Assembly: GCA_050084985.1 (NCBI GenBank)
Contig: JBITNC010000001.1
Coordinates: forward strand, 158,410,001-158,474,000
Length of the DNA: 64,000 bases
Source: Nageia nagi
Taxonomy: Eukaryota > Pinophyta
Direction of reading: 5' to 3'
This document shows, in pieces, positions 20,151 to 32,900 of this stretch. Numbering within the stretch: position 1 is the stretch's first letter; every line of letters begins with the position of its first letter. Position numbers and translations under genes: made by a program. The notes under the pieces are model-generated. The model made no database searches and had not been told where the DNA came from. It was given only the letters and a program-made list of their open reading frames with translations.

Positions 20151-21998
20151 TTTCCTTTAAGAGGTAAAGATAAGGCGGTAGGGGGAGTTGGATTGTGAAG
20201 CTGAAGGAGAGATTTTCTTGTTAGCAATGCTATTGATGGTTTGACAAGATGGTGATGGAAGGCATTTGATAACATTTATCTTCTTGTGCAGATCGTTCTC
20301 TCGGATGGTCGTCTCCTGAGATAGGCTCCACAAGTCATGATCATCATCTCAAGATATGAAGATCTTAAAACTACGTCTGATTGGCATTCAAAAGGTTTTA
20401 TCCATATTTTGCAATATTTTTTAGGTGCCTATTTACCAAGACTTGAATATCATAAGTGTTGAGTCTGTCGACTCACACAATAGGTGTTTTATATGAAATT
20501 TATCCAACCAATAAAACTTAGCTAATTATCTCAATATAATATTATAACGAAAATCTATGAATGAATGATGTTGTCCTTTTAATGATTTTTTTTTAAATTT
20601 TTTAGTAATGGTGAAAAAAAGGTTAAAAAGCTTATATGGGTGAGTTGGGATCAAAAGTAGCGAAAGGAGATAATACCCCTTGGGTGAAAATCACTCCCTG
20701 ATTCCCCATTTCCAAAGAAGAAGGTACCTTGTGATGGCTATACTTTTTGGAACAACCCACACCATATTAAAAAGTTTTTGTATCAAGGGAGATGCTAGGT
20801 TATTGAGGATAGATCAAAAGTCAGATTTTAATATTATAAGTGGTTTAGTTGGAGAACCTTTAAAATATCACCAACTTTTCTCCTTACTAGCCCAAACAGT
20901 TTCGACCAAATATGGGAATAAAGTGTGCGATTACCTCTGGCTTCATAGACCTAAGAGAAGGTGGAAAACCTTGGAAGTTGAAGAGCTTCCAAACTTTCTG
21001 CAATAGTTCTTAAATCTTCGTAATAAGTTTGTGCAACTGTATTTTTTGAAACAAGCTAAAGATGGAGATGCCTTTATCTGGCAAAACTAGAAGGGAGGCT
21101 CTTACACAGTTAAATCTGATTATAATATCTTGGAAGGAGAAGGATAGGGTTGGTTTCTGGTGTCCAAGGTATGTATGAAAGACCTTACCTTGAAAATTGC
21201 ATTTATATTTTGGCTTGCAGTACAAAATAAAATTTTAACCTTGGACAATCAAAAGATTAGATGTTTCTATTTGTCAAATAAATACATATTGTGTAAACAT
21301 AATGAAGAATTTGTGGATCATCTCCTAGCAGAATGTGGCTTTATGCAGTATTTGTTTATCATTTCCATGGTCCATTCTAGGTTATTTGGGTTCTCCCTCA
21401 AAATTTTGAGGACTTTTATCTTTAGTGGGACAAACCTTTTAAGAGCGTCTCAATAAGATTTGGGATTTCAACCCCCTCATATTCAATGGGGGGTATGGAA
21501 AGAGCTCAATCACTGTATCTTTAAGGAGAAAAGAATGGAGGTCTCTCTTCTAGTACATAGAATTGCATAGATGGCTATGGGGAATTTGAAGATTATGAAG
21601 TTTAAGGATGTATGGGATTATGATATGGAATCCACAATCTTGAGGAACTAGGGAATGAAGAATAAATATGATCCTCCAATAACATATCCTAAATAGTAAT
21701 TGAAGTGGACCCCCCCTCTGGTTGGATGGATAAAACTCAATTTTGATGGAGTCTTGAAAGGAAACCGTTGACTTTTAGGAGCTGGGGGAGTTTTTAGGGA
21801 TCATTTGGGGAACATGATCCTTATTATAGTTGAGTCTTTGAGGTTTGAAACCAACCACTTTGCTAAGGTAAGAACGACTTTTTTTTTCTTATCCTTCCTT
21901 GAAAAGCTAAACTATAAAAAATCGGTATTGGAAGGGGATTTATAAAATACTGTTAAAATATTGAATGAATCCTCTCCCCCCAATATTAAATATAGAAG
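20151..21998 (+). mobile_element. 3' part of an L1-type LINE, plus strand
   Basis: The segment 21010-21456 holds the zinc-binding domain that follows plant L1 reverse transcriptases: DGDAFIWQN, GGSYTVKSDY, FWLAVQNKILTLDN, and a cysteine cluster CKHNEEFVDHLLAEC. At about 21715-21985 comes an RNase H-like domain: GWIKLNFDGVLKGN, GAGGVFRDHLGNM and KSVLEGDL. Only the ends of RT remain upstream (20680-21006). The RNase H domain stops abruptly near 21990, where an antisense non-LTR copy begins. Stops inside the domains show decay. Confidence 0.75.
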
Positions 21999-23345
21999 GA
22001 ATGATGGTGGAAGAAAGAAAGAAAGTATATTAATGTCCACAGATGACCAAAAGCAGTCAATGGGACTGTCAAGTACAATCATGCTCATGATGCTAGCAGA
22101 GCCAAAGATGGGCAACAACTAGAGAAAAACCTAAAAACATAGAAAACGACATAAACTAATACAATCACATAGAAGTCTCAAACCTAGAAGCAAGGGAAAC
22201 ATCATCTAGAACCACCAAATGGAGGTCGTCCTGGGTGTCTCTAGGGAGAGAGTATGGTGGTACATTTTGCATTGTAAAGGGTTATCAATGAACTATGCTA
22301 GATATGCTTGTGCAATTGCCGATGATCAAGAAGGAGGATGTGATATGTCATGTCGATTATGTGGTCGAAGTGCGCTGGATACATCTCCTAGTCCATCGAA
22401 GTGGCTGAGTAGGCTCGTCTTGATCTCTCTTGTGAGCTCCTTCAGGAGAGGGAGCTTGGAAAAATGATGTGATGCGTTAGACCTCGTTCAGATCGCTTGA
22501 GAAGGCGTTTCCAAAGGAGGAAGGCCTCTTGAAAATACAAAGCCAGGCAACATTGGTCTAGGTATAAGAGAAATGTGGCTAGCGATCTACTAGAGTCTCG
22601 TAAGAGAATGATATCAGCCTCGAATCTCGTAATAAACAAAGCACCGAATGGCGAAGTGGTCCTCGGACTTGGTCTCAAGAGAACAAAGGTGGCAAACTTG
22701 TAAATCTTAGTCTATGTGGTGATCTGTCTTAATCCTCAACCGGTGAGAGCAAACTCAAAATTGTCTGAGGAACATTCTCAACCCAAGAGGGAGATGTAGA
22801 CTGGTGTACCCAGGTAGAAGGATCAAGCCTCTATCAATCTAAAGGTAGTCTCGTGCTTAGTGATCCAACTTGGGTGCCAACATTTGTGGGGGAGACACTC
22901 AGGTGGTTTGAATGAAAGATCTATATTTAATCTCTCAGATCGTGGTCAAAGAGTTAGTTGGGGTCCTAGATGAGTCCTCCGATGGTAAGTAATCTCTTTG
23001 GAGAAAAACCAAATCATTGAAGCATCTCCGAAATCTCTGCAAACCAACATCGACAACAACCCTACCTAACTAAATCAATCGACGAGGCCAGAGCTTGAAT
23101 TAGAAACCTATCTGTATCCCCCCTATGGGAAGATAAATGTTGGAGGCGACGAAGATAGAGGACTATGTAAGCGAAGGGCCCACGCCAAGACGGACTGACA
23201 ATCGAACTCCGCAAGAATGATAAGATGTGGTACCGTCCGCTTACTCCGAATGAAACGAGAAAGCAAAGTGACCAAGATTCGCTCTTGCAAGGTCCAATCC
23301 GCAACTCTCAAGCTGGAGCCCCAAATCTCAATCCCACATAATCTC
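21999..23345 (-). mobile_element. Non-LTR retrotransposon 3' part (copy 2)
   Basis: Minus-strand frames at 23062-23350 match the C-terminal part of the 9709-11457 element: IEIWGSSL, ERILVTLLSRFIRSKRTVPH and LAEFDCQSVLAWAL. They are followed by YLRRLQHLSSHRGDTDRF and a CHLC...EDHFAIRC zinc-binding remnant near 22640-22700. The copy is 5' truncated after RT and inserted antisense at the point where the LINE RNase H breaks off. This second copy shows that the 9.7-kb fragment belongs to a dispersed family. Confidence 0.7.
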
Positions 23346-24439
23346 ATCATGCAACATAATTTGAGAGGGGTGAATCATGTGGAAGATGGTGTAATAAATA
23401 TAATGGTAACCTCATTGATTACAATCCCATGCATTGCAATTATGGCCTTAATGCAAAGTGAAATGGCAATGTTAACCTTTTGCGCCTTAGGAATCTAATT
23501 CAATGAGAAGTATTGTTCTGCCCTATAAGTCAAAATGGTTGGATCATCGCCATCAAATTTTGGAAAATCTAACTTGGTTGTTCTTGGGAGAATGAATGCT
23601 TGTTGAGGACCCTAGTGCATCTGGTGTGGTTGTCCTACCGACTGTTGAGAACTCGAACTTGATGGTGTGCCCACATTTATCAACTTTGCTTGATCTAGTT
23701 CTAGGTTCTTGCTTAAAACACTATATTTGGCATCTAGCCTTGCTATTGTTGTGGATACATTGTCAAAGGTAGTTTTGAGGTTGACTTGACTCAACATATT
23801 ACTAATTTGGTTAACCTGTAGGGACAATTTGTCGAAGTCTTGAGATCTTCCATTAGCAATATGAAAAATTATCAAAATAGGCTAGGCCTCGACTTACTAT
23901 TTTTATAAATTGCTATTTTTGGAATACTGAAATAGTATATGGGTGCTATATATCAAAATGATCAGCTTGGAATAATAAGCACAATGGTATAGGTCTCAAA
24001 ATGATGATTTTGGAAGTTCGGAACCTTTTTTAGCTAAAAAATTGTTACCAAAGGTAACCAGCAGTTGCTCTCAGATTTTGCTAATGCTTCATGATGTAGA
24101 AGATATCAGCTTTTGAAGTTTTTACCAATTTTGGAAATTGCTATTTTGGGTGCTCAAACAAAGGGTTCCTTAAAATGAACGGTTTCACAATACTAATGGA
24201 TCAAACACAATCTAAAACCCAATACAGAGTAAACATTTGGACGGAAAACACAACCCAATATACCAAATGGATCGACTTAGAAGAGGGTAACACAATATGG
24301 GTTCAAAATTTAACACGAATTTCTAGAAAAAAATTGGTAGAGTTTCGTTTTAAAAATGGACAAAATCTAGGTTTCAATTTTGACTTCAAAAAAAAGTAAT
24401 TCAAATCTTCAAATCTGTCCATAGGTAGCCAAAATCAAA

Positions 24440-24451
24440 GCTCTGATACCA
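24440..24451 (-). promoter_or_regulatory. Primer binding site (tRNA-iMet type)
   Basis: Minus strand TGGTATCAGAGC, two bases from the LTR that starts at 24454. Confidence 0.88.
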
Positions 24452-24453
24452 AT

Positions 24454-24855
24454 TGTTAGGAATCTAGAAGCTCTTAAAAGAGATTTTAGCCAAAATAGCA
24501 ACAAAATATGAAATATCAATAGATTTGTAATGCAACAAAATGTACAATTCGAGCAATGCAATTCAGAATGACAAGAAGATAGCAGAATAGGATAACTTTA
24601 CTGAATAGTAATACGAATTGCAGGTTGCTTTAAGGGGGCTTCCTTCTTACAACTCAAAAGACAAATATATTTTTGAAGATGATATCTCTACCCCTCTTTA
24701 CACAATAGTCATGCTATCGTAACCCTAATTGGTGGTTCATTACAAAATGTTGATTCACCTTACAAAAGTATGACGGTTCACATCATAAGTCAGTACAAGA
24801 TGATAATTAAATAAACTACTAACATAAGTAAATGTTAGTATATGGGATCCTAACA
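24454..24855 (-). repeat. 5' LTR of the truncated gypsy element
   Basis: 402 bp bounded by TGTTAGGAATC on the left and GGATCCTAACA on the right, which are inverted LTR ends. The PBS lies on its left, as expected for a minus-strand element. The partner LTR is not in the window. Confidence 0.75.
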
Positions 24856-25760
24856 TGAGTAGAATGGTACATGGTTTATATAGCATTAGACAATGAAAGA
24901 AGTTTGCAATTTATGGTCAACATGGAAAAAACAGAGATAGATTCACAAGTAGTTGATTGAGAGCTATCTATCCTCGACAATTGGTCCATTCTGATATATG
25001 TATGCTATGCAAACACAAAACATTAGTGAGTCTTACTACATTACTTCCATTAATCATTATACAAGAATGGTTTGGGTTTATTTCCTTTATGCCAATGTAG
25101 ATGGATTTACGACCTTTAAGAAGTTAAGAGAAATGGTTGAGAAGCAAAGTGGTTATGGGGTCATGAGGACAGATAGAGGACGTAAATACAAATCAAAGGC
25201 ATTCAATGATTATTGTGCATGCAATGGGATTAGATGACAATTGATTGCTGCCTATTCTCAACAACATAATGAGGTTGACGATATGGAGAATACAACAATT
25301 GTGGAGATGACTATAAACATGTTAAAGGCAATAAAACATTGAGCAATCAATATTGGTCTGAAGCAGTTGGTACAACAGCATGCGTTATATGGGAGTCCTA
25401 CAATGGTAGTGAAAACAAAGCACTTTATGATGTATGCTTTGGTAAGGAGCCTACTCTTCAGCATTTAAAGTATTTGGTTGGTTGGTGAATGTGCATGTGA
25501 ATGGCAAGAAGAGGAGGCGATTACATCTAAAAGCCAAGGTTGTATGTTTGTTGGCTGTTATGGTGAAACTAAAGCATAACGGTGCTATGATCCCCATGAA
25601 AAGTAGTTGATAATTTCTAGAAATGTGTCTAGTGGAGTTACTAATGGTACTGGAATCACGAGTGTGTCTACATGACACAGCAACCTAACAAGCACAAACA
25701 AAGGTAAGAGAACATTTCAAGCACACCCACCTAATCAATTGTCAGATCAAATTTCAATAG
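24856..25760 (+). pseudogene. Ty1/copia integrase fragment
   Basis: Plus-strand frames give the end of the pre-integrase region (RFTSSQL-like), then PRQLVHSDIC, the first catalytic Asp. SINHYTRMVWVYFLY and GFTTFKKLREMVEKQSG lead to VMRTDRGRKYKSKAFNDYC, the second Asp. Next comes a broken QQHNEV...NTTIVEMTINML segment where the catalytic Glu should be, then FGKEPTLQHLKYLV. Order and spacing match copia integrase. Stops and two frame changes occur. It begins exactly at the outer edge of the neighbouring gypsy LTR. Confidence 0.7.
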
Positions 25761-26440
25761 AAAATTTATTACTGGTCATGTTGGGCACAAAAGTAGTTAA
25801 TAATGCATTGTTATTGAATATGATATTGAACCATCAATAAATAAGGATGCAAGCCAGAAGAAAGAGTGGATCAGTGCTCTTTGTAATCACATCATCAAAG
25901 ATTCTTTATGTGAAATGACAAATAGGTTTTCAATCTAACCATCGGACAACTCATCATGGTCAGGCTTATCTCAATGTAGGTAATCTTTATGTCTGTACTT
26001 TACTCAAGCTTTGTGGTATGGTATTGCTCTATCATGGCAGAATCTAAGAGTATTTATGTGAAAAAGGACAACTAAATGTATTTTAGAATGCTTTTCGAGA
26101 AAGCAAAAACAAAGATGATTGTTGCTTCATAGGATTTTGACAGGCAATTGACATGGTATCTGGGGCATTTGTTACTCCAGAACATAAAAGTTTCTTTAGT
26201 CTTGACCGTTTATTAAAGAGTAGGACCGATCCACACTTTATCACATAGAAGGTGAAGGACAATTAATTCTATGGCAACATATGTATTACTTGCTTATAAT
26301 CTTGGTAAGTTCCAATACTGATGATAGTGAAGGAGAGAACTTATAACACATTCCATCTTTTTCTTCCTATGTTAATGAAATATTGTTGAACTTACACAGC
26401 GCATGTGCCTTCAAGCCAGTTATGTTTTATTACAAGACAT
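25761..26440. other. Unassigned, probably more decayed copia
   Basis: No clear domain. A few plus-strand fragments such as KKEWISALCNHI resemble the spacer before copia RT, but I cannot support a call. Confidence 0.3.
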
Positions 26441-28160
26441 TATCAAGGACATTATATTTTTTCAAAAGGGAATTATATTTATATTACAGGTGGGACAAAT
26501 AATTAACATAATATGCATACAAACCCTCTGAAGCAATGGCTCAGTAATCAATTATCCTAGAACATTCGTTTTACGACTCTTCTTTTTCTCCTTTCCTACT
26601 ATGCCTACTTCTGCATGTTTTGCTTGTTCCCCATTTGCTTTATGTGCTAGTAGTTCTACTTGTATTTCACGAGTCTCTATATTTTTTGTTAGCGCTATAT
26701 ATTTGGATGTAACTGTATATCCGATCAACATTGTAGAATTCCTTTTCGCTTTATGGTCTGATGCTGCTGCTCGTATATTTAGCGCTGTAGGTTTGATTGA
26801 TAGTACATGTTCTCTTATTGCTGCATTCCCACTTGTTGCTGCTTTTTCAGTTGGTACTGTATGCACTGCTGATGCTGAAGATTTGGTTGGTGCTGCCCGT
26901 CCTTTGGTGTTGCATGTTCTTCTAGCATTGCAAGATCAGTTCCTGTCAGGTTATCCCACTGCATATTCTATTAATGCTTCATGTTCACATTTTGCATGTT
27001 CCCTTGGTGTTGCAACATGTTTTGGCATTGCCTGTACTGTAATTGCTGTAGATTTGGATGGTGCTACTTGCCTTTCTGGCATTGCTACATTCTCTTCTAT
27101 CACAGCAATTTCATTTTGCTTTGGGTGTTCAGCTGATTATGTGCTTTTTCATAACACTGCATTTCCACTTGTTGCTGCATTTTCCACTTGATGCTGGTCC
27201 TTGTTCTGAAGGTTGCTTGGTTGGCATATCTTTAATACTCCCTCCCTTAGTTGGGTTCCTCTATCGGCGAGCTCGTTTGCTTTCTTATTTAGATTCCTGA
27301 GGATGTGTTCAAATTGGACATGGTCAAATTTTAAGCTAATTTACTTCACTTACTGATGTACTCTTTGGAGGCAAATGGATTTTGGTTTGGTTTTGTTGTT
27401 CAGAATGTTAATAAACAGTTGAGAATCCCCCCTCTCAATAAGCTATTTGATTTCCTTCTCTATTTCCAACTCCATTCCTGTCTTAAGGGCATGGAATTCT
27501 GCAAAATTGTTAGAACTTAGTATTATAAGCAGTCAACTGAAATTAAAACCATACCTCCTTGCCTTCTTTGTTGAGGATTGTTTCCCTTGCACTTGAACTG
27601 CTGGGGTTGCTTTTGGAGGCTCCATCAAACTTCAAAAGATGATTGGAGCTGTCTTTTGTAGAGGAAGCGGTTTTGAGACTTTTCTTGGATATTGCATGGG
27701 TAAGCTTTGATGGAATCCCTAACTAGACATTGGATTTTAACCTTGGTTTTATCTATGTAATGACTTATGAGTTTCTTCTTTGAAGATTTTCCTGTTCCTA
27801 CTGTTCCATATTCCCCAGAAAAAGTTTCTGGGAGTAATTTTCTGAAGTTGGAGCATGGATTTATCATTTTTTATTTCTACAGGAAGGGAGGGATTTCTAG
27901 GAGAAATGAACTTAGATGTTGAAGGCAGCATAGGGGCTTCACTCCAGCCAAGAAGACCTTCATGAAGCTTGGTCCATACTGCTTTAGAAAAAAGGATGAC
28001 AATACTAAATGGGTACTTTCTTCCTGGTTGTAGCATAAGGTGCAGATAGATGAGCGGCCAGCAAATCCTCTTTTTTTTTTAAAGATTATCTGGAGTAAGC
28101 TGATGATTGTGGCAAGCAGTCCAGAGAAACTAGTCGACCTTTGGAATTGAATAAGGAATC
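26440..28160 (-). mobile_element. LINE (L1 type), 3' half, minus strand
   Basis: The minus strand reads, from 28160 leftward: the second half of the RT-associated zinc-binding domain (PKVDxFLWTACHNHQLTPDN, KKRGFAGRSSICTLCYNQEES, then a HLFLHC-type end), a linker with WGIWNSRNRKIFKE, an RNase H-like domain at about 27640-27290 (LKFDGASKSNPSS start), and a C-terminal tail to 26552 with recurring AATSGNA units. The first half of the zinc-binding domain is at 34822-34990, beyond the 28161-34821 insertion. Stops and frame changes are present throughout. Confidence 0.78.
28156..28160. repeat. Target-site duplication of the 6.66-kb insertion (left)
   Basis: GAATC here and AAATC at 34822-34826 differ by one base and flank the insertion. 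Taking either copy, the LINE frame reads through without a shift. Confidence 0.65.
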
Positions 28161-28339
28161 TGTTGTGCCTACACAACACCGCCCCAAATTTTTTTGCATT
28201 TCGAGGACCGTCAGGAAACATAAAAAAAAAAAGATTGCATGAAACCTATCTAAAAGATGCATACCTTTTGGAGTATATTGGGAACATGTTCAGTTTGCAT
28301 TTTCTCAGCAGTAGTGTCATTTTTTATGCACTTTTCTCC

Positions 28340-29880
28340 TTTCGCATGTTTTCCATAGAGTGCTTTTGCACCACCTTTCAGCCATGCGACCATACAGCCT
28401 TGTCTTTGTTGTCTACATTATCTCCCTTTTTTGTATTTCACCCACCTTGCATCTTGTTTGTCATCATGTTGTCAAAAAATGCAGGAAAAGGGCATGTTTT
28501 CAGCCTATCGCATGTTTTCGAGGGAGTCCTTTTTGCACCCCCTGGAGAAGGTGCGACCAGGCTGGGTTGCATCTCATACTTAGCATTTTTTGTCCCACTT
28601 TGATGTCGCATGCATTGGAGTGAGTCCTTTTGCACTCCTCAGGAACCATGCAACCAGGAATTTCAGACTTAGCATCATTTTTGAAGATGTCGCATGCATT
28701 GGAGTGAGTCCTTTTGCACTCCTCAGGAACCATGCGACCAGGAACTTCACGCTTAGCATTGTTTGAAGCCTCAAAAGGCTGTCGCATGCATTTCATCAAG
28801 TCCTTTTGCACTACTCGCAAAGGGTGCGATCAGCTTGAAGAACACTTAGCCAAATTTCGGAGCCTCTAGGCTTGTTGCAAGGATGGAGATGAGTCCTTTT
28901 AACTCATCCAAAACCATGCGACCAGGGAAAACAGAAGGAAATAAGCCAAGTGTTGGACGTTGGTGACAAATGGAAGCCCATGCATTGGACCTCATCCTGC
29001 ACCTATCCCATGGTGACACATGCTCCACCTAGAAGGCTATGAAAGGGAAGTCAACCCCCTTCATTTCAGTTTGCAAAGTTGGAGAGGGCTAGAGCGTGGG
29101 GAGATAGGAGCAAAAACACCCCTTCTTGGACGTTCGACCAAGGACATCCTACACCTTTTTCGAAGTTTTGTTCAAGATTTAGACCTTGGGAAGCGTGCCA
29201 AGAGCTGGGCGCAAGGATTCAAGCATGTGCTCTAAGCACCCATCCAAAAGGATGCGACGAGGGAGTTAAGAGCTCAAGTATGTTGGAAATTGGCTAAGTC
29301 CCCTGGTCCCACTTCCTAGTCGCACCATTCTTATCTGGTCCTTTTGCACCGTCCACCATGCATGCGACCTTGTTTGTAAGCTTTCTATTGGACCTTTTTA
29401 GCAAGTTGGTAAGAGAGTAACACCTGGCCCAAGGGCAAATCTATAAATATCGTCCTCTCCTTGAGCATTTCATACCTCATTTTCATCCCTCTTCTTAGTC
29501 GCATCATTTTCCATACATGCTTAAGCATCCATCCCAAAACATGCGACCAAGGAAGAAACATTAAAAGACATTGCACTCATTTCAAGGCTTGGTCGCATCA
29601 CTTTTCATGCATGCTCAAGCACCCACTTCAGAACGTACGACCAAGAGAGAAGGGACATTTAGGGACGTTGTACATTCAGTTAAGCCTCTTTTGGCTAAGG
29701 CATTTCAAATCCACCCTTGAACCTAGTCGCATTATTTTTCATGCATGCTTGAGGCACTCATTCAAAACCATGTGACCAACTTTGGAGTGAAGAATTTTGT
29801 TCAGGAAATTGACTAAGTGTCCTAGGCTTAATCGCACACTTTCTTGGCTGTGCTTTTGCACTCATTCATAAATGTGCACC
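28340..29880. repeat. Array of GGTCGCAT / ATGCGACC inverted-repeat modules
   Basis: Modules open with (G)TCGCATGCAT or a variant and close with ATGCGACCAGG or ATGCGACCAAGG about 45-55 bp later, so each can fold into a hairpin. The clearest are at 28607-28660, 28689-28742, 28780-28830, 29502-29552, 29588-29645 and 29727-29780. TCCTTTTGCAC recurs in many modules. Spacing is 83-95 bp on the left side and 85-140 bp on the right. At least ten modules are recognisable. Confidence 0.75.
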
Positions 29881-29999
29881 TAGATTAGTCATACATTTGG
29901 AGTTGAGGAAGGAGTTGGGTAGTGTCCTCCATGGCTTCAAGCACCTAAGTACCCTCTTTGAAGGCCAGGAAGACCCAAAGCTAGCTATTTGAGAGGCAT

Positions 30000-32900
30000 G
30001 TGACTAAAAACCAGATGACTCGACTTTTGAAAGGGAGTTTGATAGAATTTCGGCTGAAGAGCAGACTTGAGCTCCTTGAGGCCAAATTTAAGGGAAAATA
30101 TATCTTTGTTGGTGACACTGATTGGGGTAACTTGGACCCAATTATGACCTTGGCCTTTATAACCTCTATCCGCAAGGAGGACTTGTTTGAGGAACTTATC
30201 CACGTGCAGCTTGTTCAATGCCGCCATGATATCGTTTGCAGTACCTTTTCTTGACTTGTGCAGTGAAGTGGCAAAGAAGTGTGAGTTCAGCAAGAGAGTG
30301 CTACGGGATACAGAGGGCAATGTAATCATGGACTTCACCTCTATTGGTATTGAAGCAGCTTTTGGCTGGAAACTTTATGGGGATGACTATACATTGGTCC
30401 ATTCGGAGGAGTTTCATGACTCCACTTCTCGATCTGGAGACTATGTTAGACCTTGGTTGCTTGAGAATTTCAGAACCTTTAGGGGCAAGTTGATCAGTGC
30501 ACGAAGAGAAGAATTTCTATCGGTTGTGGCAAAATTGATCACCTTATTATCAAGAGTAACTGGTCAAGAGAATGATGCCAAGTACCGGAGGGGGTTCACA
30601 GGTTTTATGGCTGCAATTAGTTTGGGGAGGCCCATTTGGTGGGTAGGGGTTATCAGTGATGCCTTGCGCTACTAGTTGTCCTTTTTCAGCTCCTCGAAGA
30701 GATTTTACATGAATTCTTACCTAGTGTACCTATTACTGCATGATTAGGTTAGATCCAAGGAGCTAGCTAATGAGAGGTACTTGGGGGAGAAGAGTGCTCT
30801 CGTGTGGAGGGCATACCAGAAATGGTGGTGCCAGAATAAATTTGAGTATTTTTATGGAAAAACTTATGCTTGGGAATATGATATCTATAAGGATATCAAG
30901 GGAGAGTTTGTGGTGAAGAGGATTTATGATGCTGCAATCTAGGCTATTCGTGTGCATGCAGACTTTTTTCTGCAAGACGTTGACTTCACCTACATCATAG
31001 TTTATGGCTTGGAGGAGTAGCCCATGCTCCTGCCCAGGTATGTCAGCGACAGGCTGATCCTCATGGAGTTTGCCAGGCAGCTCTTGTACCTAAAGGAGGA
31101 GTTTTGGAAGAAGAAAAATGCCACCACCAACTTGGCTATTTCTATATCTAGATATGTGTGCCAGACTTAGGTGGAGGCAACACACATGCGGGAGGAGCTA
31201 TAGCAGTATAACTTTTTCAGGGAAGTTGCTACTAGGAACTATGATCTCGAGGGGATGATTGCCCATTTCTATGACATTGCTTTTCATTGGCCCATTCCAT
31301 TTCCACACAAGTCTTTGGGAGGTGAAGAAAGGTATAGGAATGTGCAGGACGAAGGGGAAATTGCGTGCATCAAAGCTCATTTGAGTAAAAAGAAGGCTTC
31401 CCTTCAGGCAGAAAAGCCTCCTTAGAGGTCTCAGACTACCAAACCCCGATCTAAGGAGGCCATTTTGAAGATTAAATCTCCTGCCCACACAACATCCTCA
31501 CCAAAAGACAGGCCCTTGCTTTCTACAGGAAAAAGGCAAGAGGCCCCAAGAGAGCCCCTTCCAGGGCCCAACAAGCGTAGTGTGTTGGAAGCTGACCTTA
31601 AAGATGCTGGGTATTATGCTCTTCCTTCAGATGTGTTGGACGATGTGGTAAACACCGCATGTGGTAGTGACTCCCCCACGAAAGCAATTCCTTCTAGATC
31701 GACCCATTCTCCTGGACCAAGAGAGAAAGTTCCCCCTTTACAGTAAAGTTCTAGCAACTCCAAGACCTCTTCCTCTTTTTCCGATGAAGAAGCTGATGAA
31801 AACCTTGACTGTACGGCTAGAGATTTTGTGGAAGAATTAGAGAGCCATAGTCAGAGAGAAGAAGAAGAGGAAGATGATGCCAACGCTGCCCATTCACCTC
31901 AGCAAGAAGACGTAGCCATTGGTGCTTCAGCACCCGATGAGATGGAAGTGGAAACCATCCTGGAAGATGAGATAGTGGATGTAGGCACTTATGATGATGA
32001 CATCTAGATACTTGGCCAAAAGTGCTCTAGAGAGGTGGTTGCATCCAAATCCTCTCTCGTCGAACCCAGAAAAAGTTCTCCCTCACATAAACCCTCTACC
32101 AAGAGGAGTCATGATAAATCTCCCTAGCTTTGAAGTATAGGCATATCTCTATGCAGTAGTGGAGGAGATGAAGAGGACGAAGGAGAGATAGAAGAACAGA
32201 AGAAGAAGAGAAGGTAGGAAGAGCATCAGGGCAAGGAGATGGTGGTAGTTCCAACTACCCTAGCAAAAGAGGCCAAGAAAGTTGATAAAGGAAGATTGCT
32301 GGTTCAAAGGTTTCCCCCTTGACCAACGATCAAACATCTAGATCTTGACCTAGATGCATGCCTTAGAGCCCTCAACATGAGTACGGCTCACGATGAAGAT
32401 ATAGACCAGGACTTGTGGTTTGGGGACGAGGAAGAACTTTTAGATGGGGAGAAAATTTAGAGGGTGGACACTTTTGTCTCCACCTCTTGAAAGGAGATCT
32501 CCATCAGCCATTGCTACTCCAAGGAGAAGCATCCTCAAAGGGCCGAGGACTATGTTATTGAAACTTACAAGATGCCAGTCCAACTGGGGTTAACGGCCAG
32601 GAAACACATTGTTACCCAGAATGTTGCAGTCATGGAACAGGAAGGCTATGAAGCCAAAAGGGAAGTGAAGAAATTAAAGAAGGAACTCACAACCAGTCGG
32701 AAAATCATAAAGGAGTTCCTGAAAATTAGCACCGCTCCCTTACATTTGCAGAAACAAACTTCCTTCCATGAGGGGTGGGAACTCATGGAGCAGCTCAAGA
32801 ACGAGATGATGGAGACCGTCGAGAGATTGTCTTCACGCATTTACAAGCTTCTAGCCGAGGGTGTTGAGATCAGGAATCTCAGAGCTCAGATTACTACTCA

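Larger units (their letters stand above)
23346..24855 (-). mobile_element. 5' end of a gypsy element (LTR, PBS, gag), minus strand
   Basis: Read on the minus strand: LTR (24454-24855), iMet PBS (24440-24451), leader, then gag at about 23875-23400. Gag shows MIIFHIANGRSQDFDKL, then TTKLDFPKFDGDDPT and YRAEQYFSL, the conserved start of chromovirus-type gag. The element is cut at about 23346 by the non-LTR copy to its left, so protease and pol are missing here. Its right edge abuts a copia integrase, which it probably interrupts. Confidence 0.72.

Noticed and set aside
24175-24399. 74-codon plus-strand frame
   Set aside because: It lies antisense in the leader of the minus-strand gypsy element, next to its PBS.
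26601-27191. 196-codon plus-strand frame rich in Ala, Ser, Cys and Phe
   Set aside because: It is antisense to the repetitive tail of the minus-strand LINE. Its composition is explained by the complement of that tail.
28163-28603. 146-codon plus-strand frame at the start of the LTR-type insertion
   Set aside because: It overlaps the hairpin-module array and has no domain or homologous counterpart in the other LTR family.
28340-29880. CRISPR-like array
   Set aside because: Repeats are diverged and inverted within modules, spacing is irregular, and the context is a plant retroelement.
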